Shown here: in pieces, positions 44,235 through 55,132 of the stretch
How positions within the stretch are numbered: position 1 is the first letter of the stretch
Layout of the letters: every line of letters begins with the position of its first letter
Assembly: GCF_958298935.1 (NCBI RefSeq)
Contig: NC_084927.1
Location: 10,382,001 to 10,446,000 of the forward strand
Direction of reading: 5' to 3'
Origin: Phragmites australis
Taxonomy: Eukaryota > Streptophyta > Magnoliopsida > Poales > Poaceae
Length of the DNA stretch: 64,000 nucleotides
Notes under the pieces: generated by a model
Told to the model about the DNA's origin: nothing
Seen by the model: only the letters and a program-made list of their open reading frames with translations
Database searches by the model: none
Position numbers and translations under genes: made by a program

Positions 44235-47089
44235 TGTCACACCCGGTTTTAAGGACAAAACCAGATGCGGCTTATGTGTGCTTAGGATGTTCAACACACA
44301 TAAGGACATTACAAGTGAAGTAACAAAAGAAATACTTTTATTAAATAAACATTAACTCTTACAGCAATTGACATATATTGTCTTCTATGAAGATATCTGC
44401 AGTGAAATAGAAGCACTAGTGCCCAACAACACCGCAAGCAACCAACCGGGAGACACGCGTCTAGAACATCACAACCTCGTCTTGATAGTCTTCAACACCT
44501 TCACTCACTGAGCAACACCATACATGTCGCATGGCATCGGGAAAACAGCAAGTGTGAGCACATGACGCGCTCAACAAGTATACAGGAGAATAATGATATA
44601 TAGGCTTATATCAAGAATAGGCTAACACAAGGTATATTTGCGTAAATACGAGTAAAAAAAACAATTGAACTTTAAAAGTATCAAACAATTATTAAGTGAA
44701 TGTATCCCAATTAATCCAACCGTTAGACTTCACCCAAAACTAACCATCTTGCAAACCATAACCATCACCATAACCATAACCACTAATCAAACCAAAATCA
44801 TCTAATCATGTGAGGATCTAAGTCTCCTATAACTGTGTGCCCAACTGTTATAATAGTTTTACACTCTACAGAGGTTGTCCAACTTTTAGCCATGAGTCGT
44901 GATATCCTTGTTGCCATGTTTACAAGACACTTAACACACGCCAGTGGTGTGCCACTAGGGGAATCACTACGAAGCATGGTCCATCAATTAGTTCCTGGTA
45001 CTCCAACGAATATTAGCCAGGTGTCTAATCGATATGCTAAGCCTTACCTATATTAGCCTCGTGTTTGGTACGGTATTTTTTGGGTTGTCACTCCATGACC
45101 CGGTCCTTACATGTGACACTTGGGCAAAGACTACTCAATAGGGAGATAACCATCGTAAAGCAAGGGGAGGGAAAATAGATGTCACAGCCAACCTAACCAA
45201 GAGAAACTACCTGCCTGGAACATATCCACAAGCCCACCGCATGTACCATTGAATACACTTTCCATTACCATCTTACCATTCTTTGCCCAAGTCCTAGGGT
45301 TTCATGTTACTCTATCAAGTTCACCATCATCATTGCATATGTCCACTAATCATATATAAGACACTTCCCAATATCTTGATAGCGTGGCTAAGCAAATCTA
45401 CCCATGAACGACACCTAACCATAACTCACTTAGACTTCAAGGGATGATAAGGGAAAAACTATGTAAACCCTAACATAGGTGACTACCTATCATATTAAAA
45501 GATACTGTGTGCAATTTGTAAAACAAAACATTTAAAAAAACTTAGGCTCAAGATGATCAAAGAATACACTTACCTTTTACCCAATGCTACTTAGTGTTGT
45601 CGAAATCTTGGTCTTGACATCCCTCGAACAAATCCAAAGCGTTATCAACTAATGGTGAATTCTATCGACAAACAAAAGCAACATTGAATAAACACCAAAT
45701 AAACTCCAAATTGCAAATAAAAGGAAAAAATGATAGACTATGATATTTGATTAGGCTGGACAAGGATAACATAATTTTACTGAAGTTCTTACGGGGAAGG
45801 ATAAGGTTATAGAGATCTGGATGTTACTAAGGGAAAACTACTATAAAGATATGAGAATTGACACCTAAAACTTGCATGATTGGATAGATCATGTTTTTAG
45901 AAAAAATTGAGCACAAGAATTACTCAAATCAGAGCTAAAACAAATAAGTTATAGCTAAAACAAAAACTGAAAAAGAAAAGGACCTATTTTGAATAAAATA
46001 GAAAAGGTAGGGGCCTTTTGTAAAAACAGAGGTATCCTTTTGTAAATATAAAAAAGTTTAGGGACTAAACTATAAAAAGCTAGGGCGTCTGAGCTAGGGT
46101 GTCTTAGACGGTGCAAAGCGGCGCTAGAGCGATGCGGCGACGAGCTTGGTCGAGGCGGCGGCTATGACGGCGGCAGTGCTAGGCTTCAACGATTGCGCTC
46201 GAGATTCAGCGACTTAAGGAAAGAGAGGGAGAGGGAAGTCAACCTACGAGTGATGAAAGAGAGGGAAAGAGGGCGGCCGGGTTGGGCTGAAAAAGGGAAA
46301 GAGAGGGAAAGAGATTGGGCTACGGAATGCATTCTGACCCTATAACTTTTAGGGTTTTCTTCCTCTTTTCCTATTCCTTTATGTATACATAAATATACAT
46401 GGATATGTATATACAATATTCATATTATTTAATGTAGTCTTTAAACAAGCAATAAATACTTAAGCAATTCAAACAAATATAAATCAAACATTTCCAAACA
46501 AACTTAAAACCTTTTGTACCAATGGGGCCATCCCCGTGGAGGAATGCTTCGCCATCCTCGTCCCCATTTAGCTATTAGGGGGGAGTTTTCTCCCATCCCT
46601 GCAGTGAATTTTGCGGGGATCCGGTCCCCAATGGAGATGTAAATTGAATCATAGTTGATTATTTCTATATATTAACAATATGTTCATAGTACAAATAAGT
46701 AATTTATTGATGCATACGAGGGTAATTAATACAAAATGTGTTAAATACCGTAGGTTTTATAAAGAAAATATAACAGTAATTTATTATTTCCCCTACATAA
46801 TTTAATGTTTGTATATTTATAAACTAAGAAAAATATGTATATTTGTTATATTAGGGATATAACGGGGAGCGGGGACAAGGAGCGTCTTCCTGTCCCCATC
46901 CCCATATAAGTTTGCGAGGATCAAATTTTCCCATACCATCCCCTAATAGGGGAATTCCCCACGAGTTACCGGGGAACGGAGCCCCATTGCCATCCTATAT
47001 ATACTTATTTAGGTTTTATTCATTCTATTCATTTATTTTCTTTTGGATAAAAATAAATTTATTTATTCTGTATTTGGGCTATTATAACA
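44235..47089 (-). repeat. Tekay-like LTR, probably solo, minus orientation
   Basis: Begins TGTCACACCCGGTTTTAAGG, the counterpart of 6328 in Tekay-1. The segment 45950-46080 (GGACCTATTTTG, GGTAGGGGCCTTTTG, AGTTTAGGGACTA) aligns with 7880-7980 of that LTR. No primer site, gag or pol follows on either side. The right end is tentatively at 47089 (ATTATAACA), allowing for decay and the MITE-like insert; I see no target duplication, so the end is uncertain. No gene in this stretch. Confidence 0.6.
46520..46995. mobile_element. MITE-like GC-rich inverted-repeat element
   Basis: Both ends read CAATGGGGC inward (left at about 46520, right inverse GCCCCATTGC at 46981-46990). Both sides contain CCCC/GGGG blocks such as GGGGATGGGGAC, around an AT-rich centre with no coding capacity. 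It interrupts AT-rich LTR sequence. I could not see a clear target duplication, so family assignment (possibly hAT-like) is open. Confidence 0.45.
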
Positions 47090-47149
47090 CTAACCAAAAA
47101 AATAGCATATATGATTAGGACATCACCGTGCAAATACACGCACTACAAG

Positions 47150-47646
47150 TAATTATCCAGAATCAGTTTTTGCTACACCATTGCAAGGTCCTATGACACG
47201 AGTTCGTGCATATCAATTAAATCATGAGGTGAGCTCATTCCTCTGTGCTCATGTACGAGGATGGGATGCTACTAAATAATTCTTGTGATGTCTTATTATT
47301 TAGAAATGTGTGAGAAGATAGCTCGAGTAGAACCCTTACCGAAGCTTGTCAGACTCCAAGTCTAGTTCCTACCCATTCCCCTATAGTGGGAAAGTGGGAC
47401 TCCTAGTCCCAAACAAGTGAGAAACCAAGACAAGCTGGGTCCCAAGTCAATTACTACTCGGACTCCCAATTTGTTTCAGATTCAACAAGCATCTGTGCAA
47501 CAAAAGGAAGATATCTCTCTTATACGGAGTCCAATAGAAGTGTTTAGCCATAGGATGGAAAGATTGCATCATGATCTTTCCAATCGATCCAACCCTATCA
47601 ACATATTCCTCGTGAGTGACTCGAAAACCTCAAAATGAGTCGATAT
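47150..47646 (+). pseudogene. C-terminal end of a CRM-like pol upstream of the LTR
   Basis: Reads LQGPMTRVRAYQLNHEVSSFL near 47185-47250, the characteristic tail following the integrase of this group. Stops follow quickly. Its position before the LTR means that it belongs to a neighbouring copy or to a rearranged element, not to the gag-pol downstream. Confidence 0.6.
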
Positions 47647-48109
47647 TGTAACAGATAGAGTTAGAGTTAGATTTTGTTTCTATAGTTTGTTTTGTAGCAT
47701 CTAGTGGGCTTGAATGCCCATAAATAAAGGCCAGGTGCGGCCAGAATACTCAAGTTTTATTGAAGTATAATTTCACCTAGGGCCAAACAACATTACCTCT
47801 AGTTGTGTCTTGCAACCACCCAGTTGACGACTTTGCAAAATTCCACCACATCATTATATCGTTCTTCATCAATATTCATAATTTTAGATTGCCTTCAATT
47901 AGTCTTGCTTGTTCTTCAGTTGCTTGTAGGGATAAGAACTTCATGTTTTGGCTAATCGTGCCCACAACAAGGTCAGTAACATCCAGGAGTTGGTTTAGCA
48001 ATTACCCAGGCACTCCATCGTCGTACGAGTGTAGCTAGATCATCAAAGTCATCTCCACAAAATTGACTTGTGTTTCTCATCGAAAGATCAGGACACCCAT
48101 ACCATATCA
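47647..48109 (+). repeat. LTR of the CRM-like element
   Basis: 463 bases from TGTAACAG to CATATCA, followed by the primer site. TATA-like CATAAATAAA at 47719-47728. The end (from 48068) is repeated at 53040-53075. Confidence 0.7.
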
Positions 48110-48111
48110 AG

Positions 48112-48123
48112 TGGTACCAGAGC
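48112..48123 (+). other. tRNA-Met primer binding site of the CRM-like element
   Basis: TGGTACCAGAGC, one base different from the canonical site, two bases after the LTR. Confidence 0.78.
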
Positions 48124-49126
48124 TCTAGATTGCTTGGTGAGAGATTTTGTTTCTCATAGTTAGTTTGTTCTTTTACCTATAGTCTAGAAAAAAACCAAAA
48201 ACAGTGTTAGATCATTCGCCGTCCAAACCCTTTGTGCTTTGCAATTTTGTTTTGTTATTTGCATTGTTGAACTTTGTTGCATCATCATGTCGAGTAACTG
48301 GTCTTGTGTTCGTTTTCATCACGTCGCTACTGCACACGCTATCATCACCGCTTCCACACACTACTTGAACTTTTACTTGTGCTCGTTCATCTTTGCTGTG
48401 CAACGTCCAACACCCACTACCCCAACTCTACCGTTTTTATCTTGATGTGCTCCTTGTTGCTGAATTTGATCATCTTGTTCACGAAGGAAAGAAGAAAGAA
48501 TTTGTTTTGGAATAGAAACAAATCATAAGAATGGAAAATTTTGATTTAGATTCCAAACAAAAAAAAAGAAAAGAAAAGAAAGAAAAGGAAAAAAAGAGGG
48601 AATCCGAATAGGTTTGGAAATTGGAGTTGTAATCTGTTTGGAAAGTGCCTTTAGTTACCTTACCGTCCAGATTTCTCCACTCTACGCGATACCATCTTTT
48701 TGCATCTTTGCTTCGCACCCATTGCCACAACCTGAATTATCACCTTCTTTTGGGTTTGTGTCACACCATGATGTTGCTTGTGTTCCAGGCTCGCGTCTCT
48801 AGCATAATTTATCTTAGGGCCAGCAAGCTTGACTAGTACTTTGAGCAATTTTTCAATGTGCATTGCTAATCCTTGCTACACATCGAAAGCCTTGGCCTAG
48901 CTTCTCAAAATTCTACCTCGTAAGGATTGTTCGGTCATCGGGCAATCACGTCATCCAATCTTCAGCAGAACTTTGACACCATCAACAGTTGTCACCACCT
49001 GTTATGCTTGGTAAGAACTTGTAAGAATTTGTGAACGGCTTGAGAGTTTGAGTGACTTGTCACGACAACCTAGTAGTACATAGGAAAAATACATTTGTTG
49101 TTTCATTTTTCTTCTTTGTACCAACC
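48124..49126 (+). other. Leader of the CRM-like element, no gene
   Basis: About 1 kb between primer site and gag. It has an AG-rich run at 48550-48600 but no open frame worth calling. Confidence 0.55.
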
Positions 49127-50440
49127 ATGTTAGGTGGTGAGGATTCATTTCAACACTCACCCCAGATGAAGGGCATCATATCACATTTTGAGCGTCAAAT
49201 GAAGATCACCACAGAAGGCCTTACGAAGGATGTCCTTTTAACCAATGAATGGTTGTCCTTGCAAGAAGAAATACTTAACACAACCGAGGCTACTCAAAAC
49301 ACACCTATTGCAACCATTCAAGCTATATTGGCTTGTTTACCTGTGCTTGTAGGAGGATTTCTGGCTGTTGCACCTCCTATACTAGCTGGACAACCTCTTC
49401 AGTGAGCCGTCGAGTTCCTCATACTACTCCGGTGGTCCAAACTATCACCATGATGGCTGCCACAGTCCAACAAAGCACTAACCCTAACGCTTTGGGAATG
49501 CTAGGAGATAAGCAAGAAGAAGATAACTCCGTTGAATATGTTGATGACTTCGATCGTAATCATCGAAGACTACGCTTAAATTGCCATGGTCTAGGATGAG
49601 AATGACCGTGTAGAGATGTATGCAACAATAATGATTATGCTAAGGTTAAATTTACAATGCCTCAATCTAATGGCAAGTATGACCCAGATGCTTACTTGAG
49701 TTGGGAGCTTCTAGTTAAATAAAAGTTTACTTGTCATGAATACCCTGAGAATAGAAGAATTAGGGCTGCCACTAGTGAATTTACATGTTCTGAATGTTTG
49801 GTGGCATGAACATTGCCGTGCACACCCTAATGCTATTCCTACCACTTGGGGAAGGTTTGAAACTACAAATGAGGCATATATTTGTGCCTTCTTATCATGC
49901 TTGTGATTTTTTGAATAAGTTGCAACGATTAAACCAAGGAACTAATTTGGTAGAAGAGTAATATCAAAAGTTGCAAATTGGTTTAATAAGTTGTGGTCTT
50001 AATGAATTTGGAGATGCAATGATGGCTCATTTTATGGGTGGTTTAAACCATGCAATTTAGGAAATATTAGATTTCAAATATTATAATAATATCACCCATT
50101 TGTTCCATCTTGCTTGTAAAGCTGAACGTCAAGTGTAGGGATGCCAAAACAGGAATTGTATTAATATTTCTGTAGGGCAGAGTATGCCATGGACTTATTA
50201 CAGCTTTGATGTTCCATCCATTCGTACCATAACATCAAACACTACATACCGTAAGCCATCTCTCTCTACATCCACTTCAGAGAAAAGAGCATCGCACTAA
50301 TGAAAACTCATCCACAGCACCAGCCAAGAGTTCTCCATCCTCTATTGCTTCCATTGAGAAGACAAAGGAAACACAATGCCATCGCTGCCAAGGCTTCAAT
50401 CACATGATGAGGGAGTGCCCAAGTAAATGAGTGATAATTA
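49127..50440 (+). pseudogene. CRM-like gag
   Basis: The start is chosen at 49127 (MLGGEDSFQHSPQMKG). After a stop near 49405, the stretch DKQEEDNSVEYVDDFDRNHRR lies at 49508-49570. The gag core is recognised near 49650 (VKFTMPQSNGKYDPDAYLSWE and KFTCHEYPENRR), a close match in layout to chromovirus gag. Decay continues to the CCHC knuckle CHRCQGFNHMMREC at 50377-50418. Many stops and frame changes are present. Confidence 0.72.
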
Positions 50441-50639
50441 TTCATAAACACGGCGAGTACGATTCAATAAGCGATTTTGATGAGGAAACTTATGCATGCT
50501 TGCTGCAAATGAAGAAGAAGGTCACAATACTGATCATGATGCGGAACACATCCTCGTCGATGATGTCAACCAGTATTTGAGCATTATAGCACAACGAGTG
50601 CTTAGTGATCAAACAGCCTGTGCGGAGCAAAATTAGTGA

Positions 50640-51300
50640 TACGATCTGTTCCAAATCAAAGGTATCATCAAGGAACGTTCAATTTGTATCATTATCGATG
50701 GAGGAAGTTGCAATAACTTGGTGAGCATCGATTTAGTAGAGAACTTAGCGCTACCTACATGTTAACACCCACATCCATACAACATTCAATGCTTCAATAG
50801 CAGTGGTAAGATTAAGGTAACATGAACAGTGAGATTACACATTGCTTTGGTTTCATATCATGATTTTGTTGACTGTGATGTTATGCCTATGCAAGCTTTT
50901 TTCTATGTTATTATGTAGGCCATGGTATTATGATAAAGATTGTGTGCATCGTGGTAAAATTAATCAATACTCTATCATGCATAAAGGAAAGAAATTTGTG
51001 TTACATCCTATGACTCCCGAACATATTGTTAGAGATGATCTTGCTAGAGCTAGTAGAGAGAAGAATCAGGAATCATCTAAAAGTGAAAATCAAATTGTAG
51101 CAAAAGAATTTGAGAAACATAAGAAGAAAGATAAACCTGCTACAACTAAGAAAGAAGAGATTAAACAGGTTTGAGTTTCCTCACTAGCAAATCTGATATG
51201 AATGAATTTGATGCTAGTAATTCTATTTGCTATGCTAGTAATCGTGTGCAAAGAAGCTTTGTTTTCATTAGAGGATATATTTCTTTCTTTGCCTCTTGCT
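50640..51300 (+). pseudogene. CRM-like protease region
   Basis: IIDGGSCNNLVSIDLVENLALP starts at about 50690; the active site is DGG (Asp codon at 50697-50699), the form used by this chromovirus group. Further on, HKGKKFVLHPMTPEHI near 50980 and a Lys-rich linker (EFEKHKKKDKPATTKKEE) lead to RT. Stops near 50760, 50820 and 50920 interrupt it. Confidence 0.68.
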
Positions 51301-52640
51301 GTCACTAACATTTTGTAGGAGTACACTGATGTTTCTCCAAAGGATGTACCACTAGGATTACCACCAATATGAGGGATTGAGCACAAAATGGATCTAATCC
51401 CTGGTGCCTCACTACCCAACCATGCACCATACCGAACTGAACTAGAGGAGACAAAGGTGATTCAGCACCAAGTATAAGAGCTTCTTGATAAAGGTACGTG
51501 CGTGCCCATGTGCTGTCCTATTATTCTAGTTCCTAAAAAAGATGGTTCATAGTATATGTGTGTAGATTGTACAGCTATCAACAATATTACTATTCGTTAT
51601 TGACATCCTATTCCTCGGTTAGATGATATGTTTGATGAGTTGAGTGGCTCTGCTGTGTTCTCTAAGGTTGATTTATATAGTGGTTATCACTAAATTCGAA
51701 TTAAATTAGGAGATGAATTGAAAACAATGTTCAAAACTAAGTTTGGCTTATATAAGTGGCTGGTTATACTGTTTGGTTTGACTAACGCCCCTAGTACTTC
51801 TATGAGGTTGATGAATGAGGTTTTGCGTGATTTCATAGGCAAAATTGTGGTAATATACTTTGATGATATTATGATATATAGCACATCTATATACAAACAT
51901 GTTGAACATCTACGTACTATTTTTTATGCTCTATGAAATGCACGTTTGTTTGGTAACCTCAAGAAGTGCATCTTTTGCACCAATCAAGTATCATTTCTTG
52001 GATATGTTGTGACTCTATAGGGAATTAAAGTTGATAAAGCCAAGACCAAAGATACTCAAAGTTGGCTGACCCAACAACGGTCACCTAGGCGCAAAATTTT
52101 AGGACTTGCTAGATTCTACCATCGCTTTGTGAAGTATTTCAGCACAATTGTCACACCTATGAATAAGCCCACAAAGAAGGATGTTTCATTCGTCTAGAGT
52201 AACGCACAAGAAGAAGCATTCACGGTATTGAAATATATGTTGACATACACTCCTTTGTTACAACTTCTAGATTTTAATAAGATGTTGGAGCTTCAATGTG
52301 ATGCTAGTAGAATAGGACTTGGTGGTGTTTTATTGGCAAATCAGTAGCTTATTTTAGTGAGAAATTAAGTTGGCCTAGTTTGAACTATTTAACTTATGAT
52401 AAGGAATTATATGCTTTAGTTTGAGCTTTGGAAACATAGAAATTCTATCTTTGGCCTAAAGAATTTATGATACATTCTGATCATGAGTCTTTGAAGCATA
52501 TTAGAAATCAAAATAAACTGAACCATAGCCATACTAAGTGGGTTTAATTCGTTGAGTCTTTTCCCTATGTCATCAAGCACAAAAAGGGTAAAGATAATGT
52601 TATTTATGATGCATTGTCTTGTCGATATACCATGCTTTCA
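51301..52640 (+). pseudogene. CRM-like reverse transcriptase and RNase H
   Basis: RT begins EYTDVSPKDVPLGLPPI, then IEHKMDLIPGASLPN and PIILVPKKDGS. FSKVDLYSGYH at about 51660 and the stretch at 51718-51936 follow, with [17 protein letters not shown] and the catalytic IYFDDIMIY near 51855. Connection motifs include SFLGYVVTL and LARFYHRFVKYFS. RNase H shows [15 protein letters not shown] near 52290 and DHESLKHI near 52480. In-frame stops are frequent, many as TAG or TGA. Confidence 0.78.
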
Positions 52641-53039
52641 CAACTTGACTTCAAGATTTTTGGACTTAAAATGATTAAAGATCATTATACTCATGATGCT
52701 TATTTCAATGATACCTTGTTGAATTGCAAAGAGGGAATGACCTGAAACAAGTTCTTCATCAATTAAGGATTTGTGTTTCACGCTAACAAGCTATGCATCC
52801 CAAATAGCTTCATTCGTCTTTTGTTGTTACAGGAGGCGCATGGTGGTGTACTGATGGGACACTTTAGTGTCAAAAAGATGGAGGACAAACTTGTTGAACA
52901 CTTCTTCTAGCCGAAGATGAGGCGGGACGTCGAGCGATTTGTTGCTCATTGCACTACATGTCAAAAATCTAAGTCACAACTTAATCCGCATAGTTTATAT
53001 ATGCCCTCCCTATTCCTACCACTCATTAGGCCAACTCGG
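52641..53039 (+). pseudogene. CRM-like integrase, zinc-binding part only
   Basis: LLLLQEAHGGVLMGHFSVKKM near 52820 and MRRDVERFVAHCTTCQKSKSQLNPHSLYMP at 52917-53010 give the HHCC zinc-binding domain. The sequence then jumps to LTR end sequence at 53040: the catalytic core, C-terminus and most of the 3' LTR are deleted. Confidence 0.75.
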
Positions 53040-53075
53040 CTTGTGTTTCTTAACAAAAGATCGGGACACCCATAC
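53040..53075 (+). repeat. Residual 3' LTR end of the CRM-like element
   Basis: CTTGTGTTTCTTAAC to ACACCCATAC matches 48068-48102 with a few changes. The last bases (CATATCA) are displaced by the Tat-B insertion; CATAC (53071-53075) is the candidate target duplication. Confidence 0.82.
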
Positions 53076-54618
53076 TGTCGGAGGATTAACTCCTGTCGCA
53101 GGGATCCCAAGAGACCCCTTTTTAGAGATTCGGCCGGGGGGATGATCCTGAATAAGTTCGTCGGAGAAATAAATGGAAGTGAAAGTAAATGCAATGACCG
53201 GTGGTGGGGAATGATCGACCTAGCGCAAAGGGAAGTAAATGCACCGGAGTTTAGACAAGTTCGGGCCGCACGGGGGCGTAATACCCTACTCCTGTATGGA
53301 TGCAATAACTATCCTGAGGGAGATCCCACACGGATGTAGCTGGTTACAAGAATATTGTATCTAACTAAGAGCTTGGAGCCCTTTGCTCTTGGGCAGGGAC
53401 TATGGTTTTTGTTCTCGGTGCTTCTGTGCTCGATGCTTACGGTCTCTTCTTTGTTGGTTGCGGCACGGTTGACTGCTTGGGCTTCTTCCTCCCCTTCTTT
53501 CTCCCTGTGTGCCGACCCATTTATGCACTCGCCAACCGCGACATACCCCGAACTGGAAGGAAGGGGCACAAGTTCCAAGACACCATGACTGAGAAAGGTA
53601 TCATCATTTCCTCTGGGCGAAGTGACTGGGGCGGTGGAAAAATGCGGCGCTCGTCCGGTCACTTGTCACTGTGGATGCCCTGGCAACGGGCGCCGTTGAG
53701 AGGGCCCACCGGGCAGCCACAGAGCCACCCGGCGTGCCCGCCCTGTCTTGTTCCTCTGCCACAGCAGGGCGACAAGCGGAACGCCTTGATCCTGGCAATG
53801 TTATCCCGAGATACACCGGATGATACGGGACGAGACCCGTGCAATTAATAGCCCCACGCCCCTCTGCCAAAGCATGGCAGGAACTTACGTCGCGCCGGGA
53901 GCAGTTGGATATGCCAGGCCACGCGCGCTCATTTAATGTGGCCTTGGACCTCTGACGGGCGGACACCTCATCGGTGGGCCCCTTGGGGGCCTCTCTGGGT
54001 CGTCGGGGAACCGAGTGCTCAGGGGTACCGTTCACCTCCCCGAGCACTCTCTCCCGGGAATGCCTATCTTTGTCTTCGGGGTACTGTGTGCTCGGGGGTA
54101 CTGGTTACCTCCCTGAGGACTCTCTCCCGAGCACTCGCGCACGATCCTTCGGGGAACCGAGTGCTCGGGGGCTGCCACGAGCAACCCCGAGCACTCTCTC
54201 CTGAGCACTTTTGCACAGACCCTTCGGGGAACCGAGAGCCCGGGGGCTGCCACGCGCAGCCCCGAGCACTCTCTCCCGAGCATTCTCACGCTGGCCCTCG
54301 GGGAACCGTGCGCTCGGAGACTGCTGTGTGCGGTCCCCGAGCACTCTCTCCTGGAACTTAGCTCTTCTGATCGTCGGGGGACTAGGATGCTCGGGGATGA
54401 CCGGGCACCTCCCCGAGCACTTTCTTCCTGGTACTTGGACTCTACGGGTCATCGGGGAACTGGGGTGCTCGGGGACCAGAGACTGTGGCCCCGAGCACCT
54501 TCTCCCGGAACTTAGATCTTCCTCACCTCGCAGGAGGGACCTCGCGGGGCGGTGACACGTGGCGGATGGCTGGCCTGGCCTCGGGACTCAGGGACCCCCG
54601 GTTCCTGATACACCGATA
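53076..54618 (-). repeat. 3' LTR of Tat-B
   Basis: 1543 bases. On the plus strand it begins TGTCGGAGGATTAAC and ends ACACCGATA; the termini TGTCGG and CCGATA are inverse apart from one changed base. A polypurine tract lies on its right (minus-strand upstream) side. It contains a seven-unit repeat array at 54001-54529. Confidence 0.82.
54001..54529. repeat. Tandem array of seven ~75-bp hairpin-forming units in the Tat-B LTR
   Basis: Units start near 54001, 54076, 54150, 54224, 54298, 54372 and 54450 with variants of TCGGGGAACCGAGTGCTCGG. Each unit carries inverse arms GTGCTCGGGG and CCCCGAGCAC separated by about 20 bases, so each can fold into a hairpin; some arms are imperfect. On the minus strand this lies in the U3 part of the LTR, where enhancer repeats often sit. 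Confidence 0.82.
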
Positions 54619-54632
54619 GTAGCCCCCGGGCC
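54619..54632 (-). other. Polypurine tract of Tat-B
   Basis: Minus strand GGCCCGGGGGCTAC directly before the LTR start. It shares GGGGCTAC with the tract of Tat-A. Confidence 0.72.
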
Positions 54633-54973
54633 CATTGGCAGGTGATGGCACGGAGACTGCGGATGGGCCCTTCATCGCGGACGAGGCCGAGGCTGGCGTG
54701 GACGCCACATGGCAAGCTTTCAAGAGGTGGCCCTTTAGACCCGGGCCTTTGGTACGGCCCAGCGGGAGACAAGCGGACGCGTGTCCACACAACTCCCGAA
54801 GGGCATGACAACGGTACAGGCGGCACGCGCGGTTGCCGCGTAGATCGAGGAAAATACGCCTGGTAGCCACGGACGCCGCACGACCAGCGGGAGATTCGCC
54901 TGGCAGTTGCGTTGACCGAGGAAACCGTCCCGCTGAGTGCACCATTGGCAGGAAACGTTTGAATCCTCTGAGA

Positions 54974-54980
54974 TATAAAA
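54974..54980 (+). promoter_or_regulatory. TATA box of the Tat-B antisense gene
   Basis: TATAAAA in GAGATATAAAAGGGGGAGG lies about 155 bases before the start codon at 55133, outside the LTR. With a start site about 30 bases downstream, the leader would be about 125 bases. Confidence 0.62.
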
Positions 54981-55132
54981 GGGGGAGGGGATCGATCCGC
55001 CCCCCTCTTTACGCTATCTTGCGATCTTGCTCTCGTTTCCTTGGTGCTCTGGAGCCCTTAGAACTCCTTTAGGCGATCAGAGCGCTTCTCCTCCTTCCTC
55101 TCCACCGCCAAACAACCTCCCCTCCCGTCGAG

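Larger units (their letters stand above)
47090..53075 (+). mobile_element. CRM-like chromovirus (Ty3/gypsy), rearranged and decayed
   Basis: Order on the plus strand: the 3' end of pol (47150-47646), an LTR (47647-48109), primer site, leader, gag, protease, RT, RNase H, integrase zinc region, then the last 36 bases of a second LTR. The gag and protease motifs fit the group of chromoviruses with short LTRs; I call it CRM-like without being able to separate CRM from Reina. All genes carry stops. The Tat-B LTR begins at 53076 inside the residual LTR end. Confidence 0.72.

Noticed and set aside
44230..47094. Target-site duplication for the 44235-47089 LTR
   Set aside because: Left flank CAGAG and right flank CTAAC do not match; the right end may be misplaced or deleted.
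51090..51419. Minus-strand open frame opposite the CRM-like protease-RT region
   Set aside because: Shadow of the real plus-strand pol; no domain or composition supports it.
54001..54529. Regularly spaced repeats considered as a CRISPR array
   Set aside because: The units are direct tandem repeats without unique spacers, in a plant LTR, with no cas genes.
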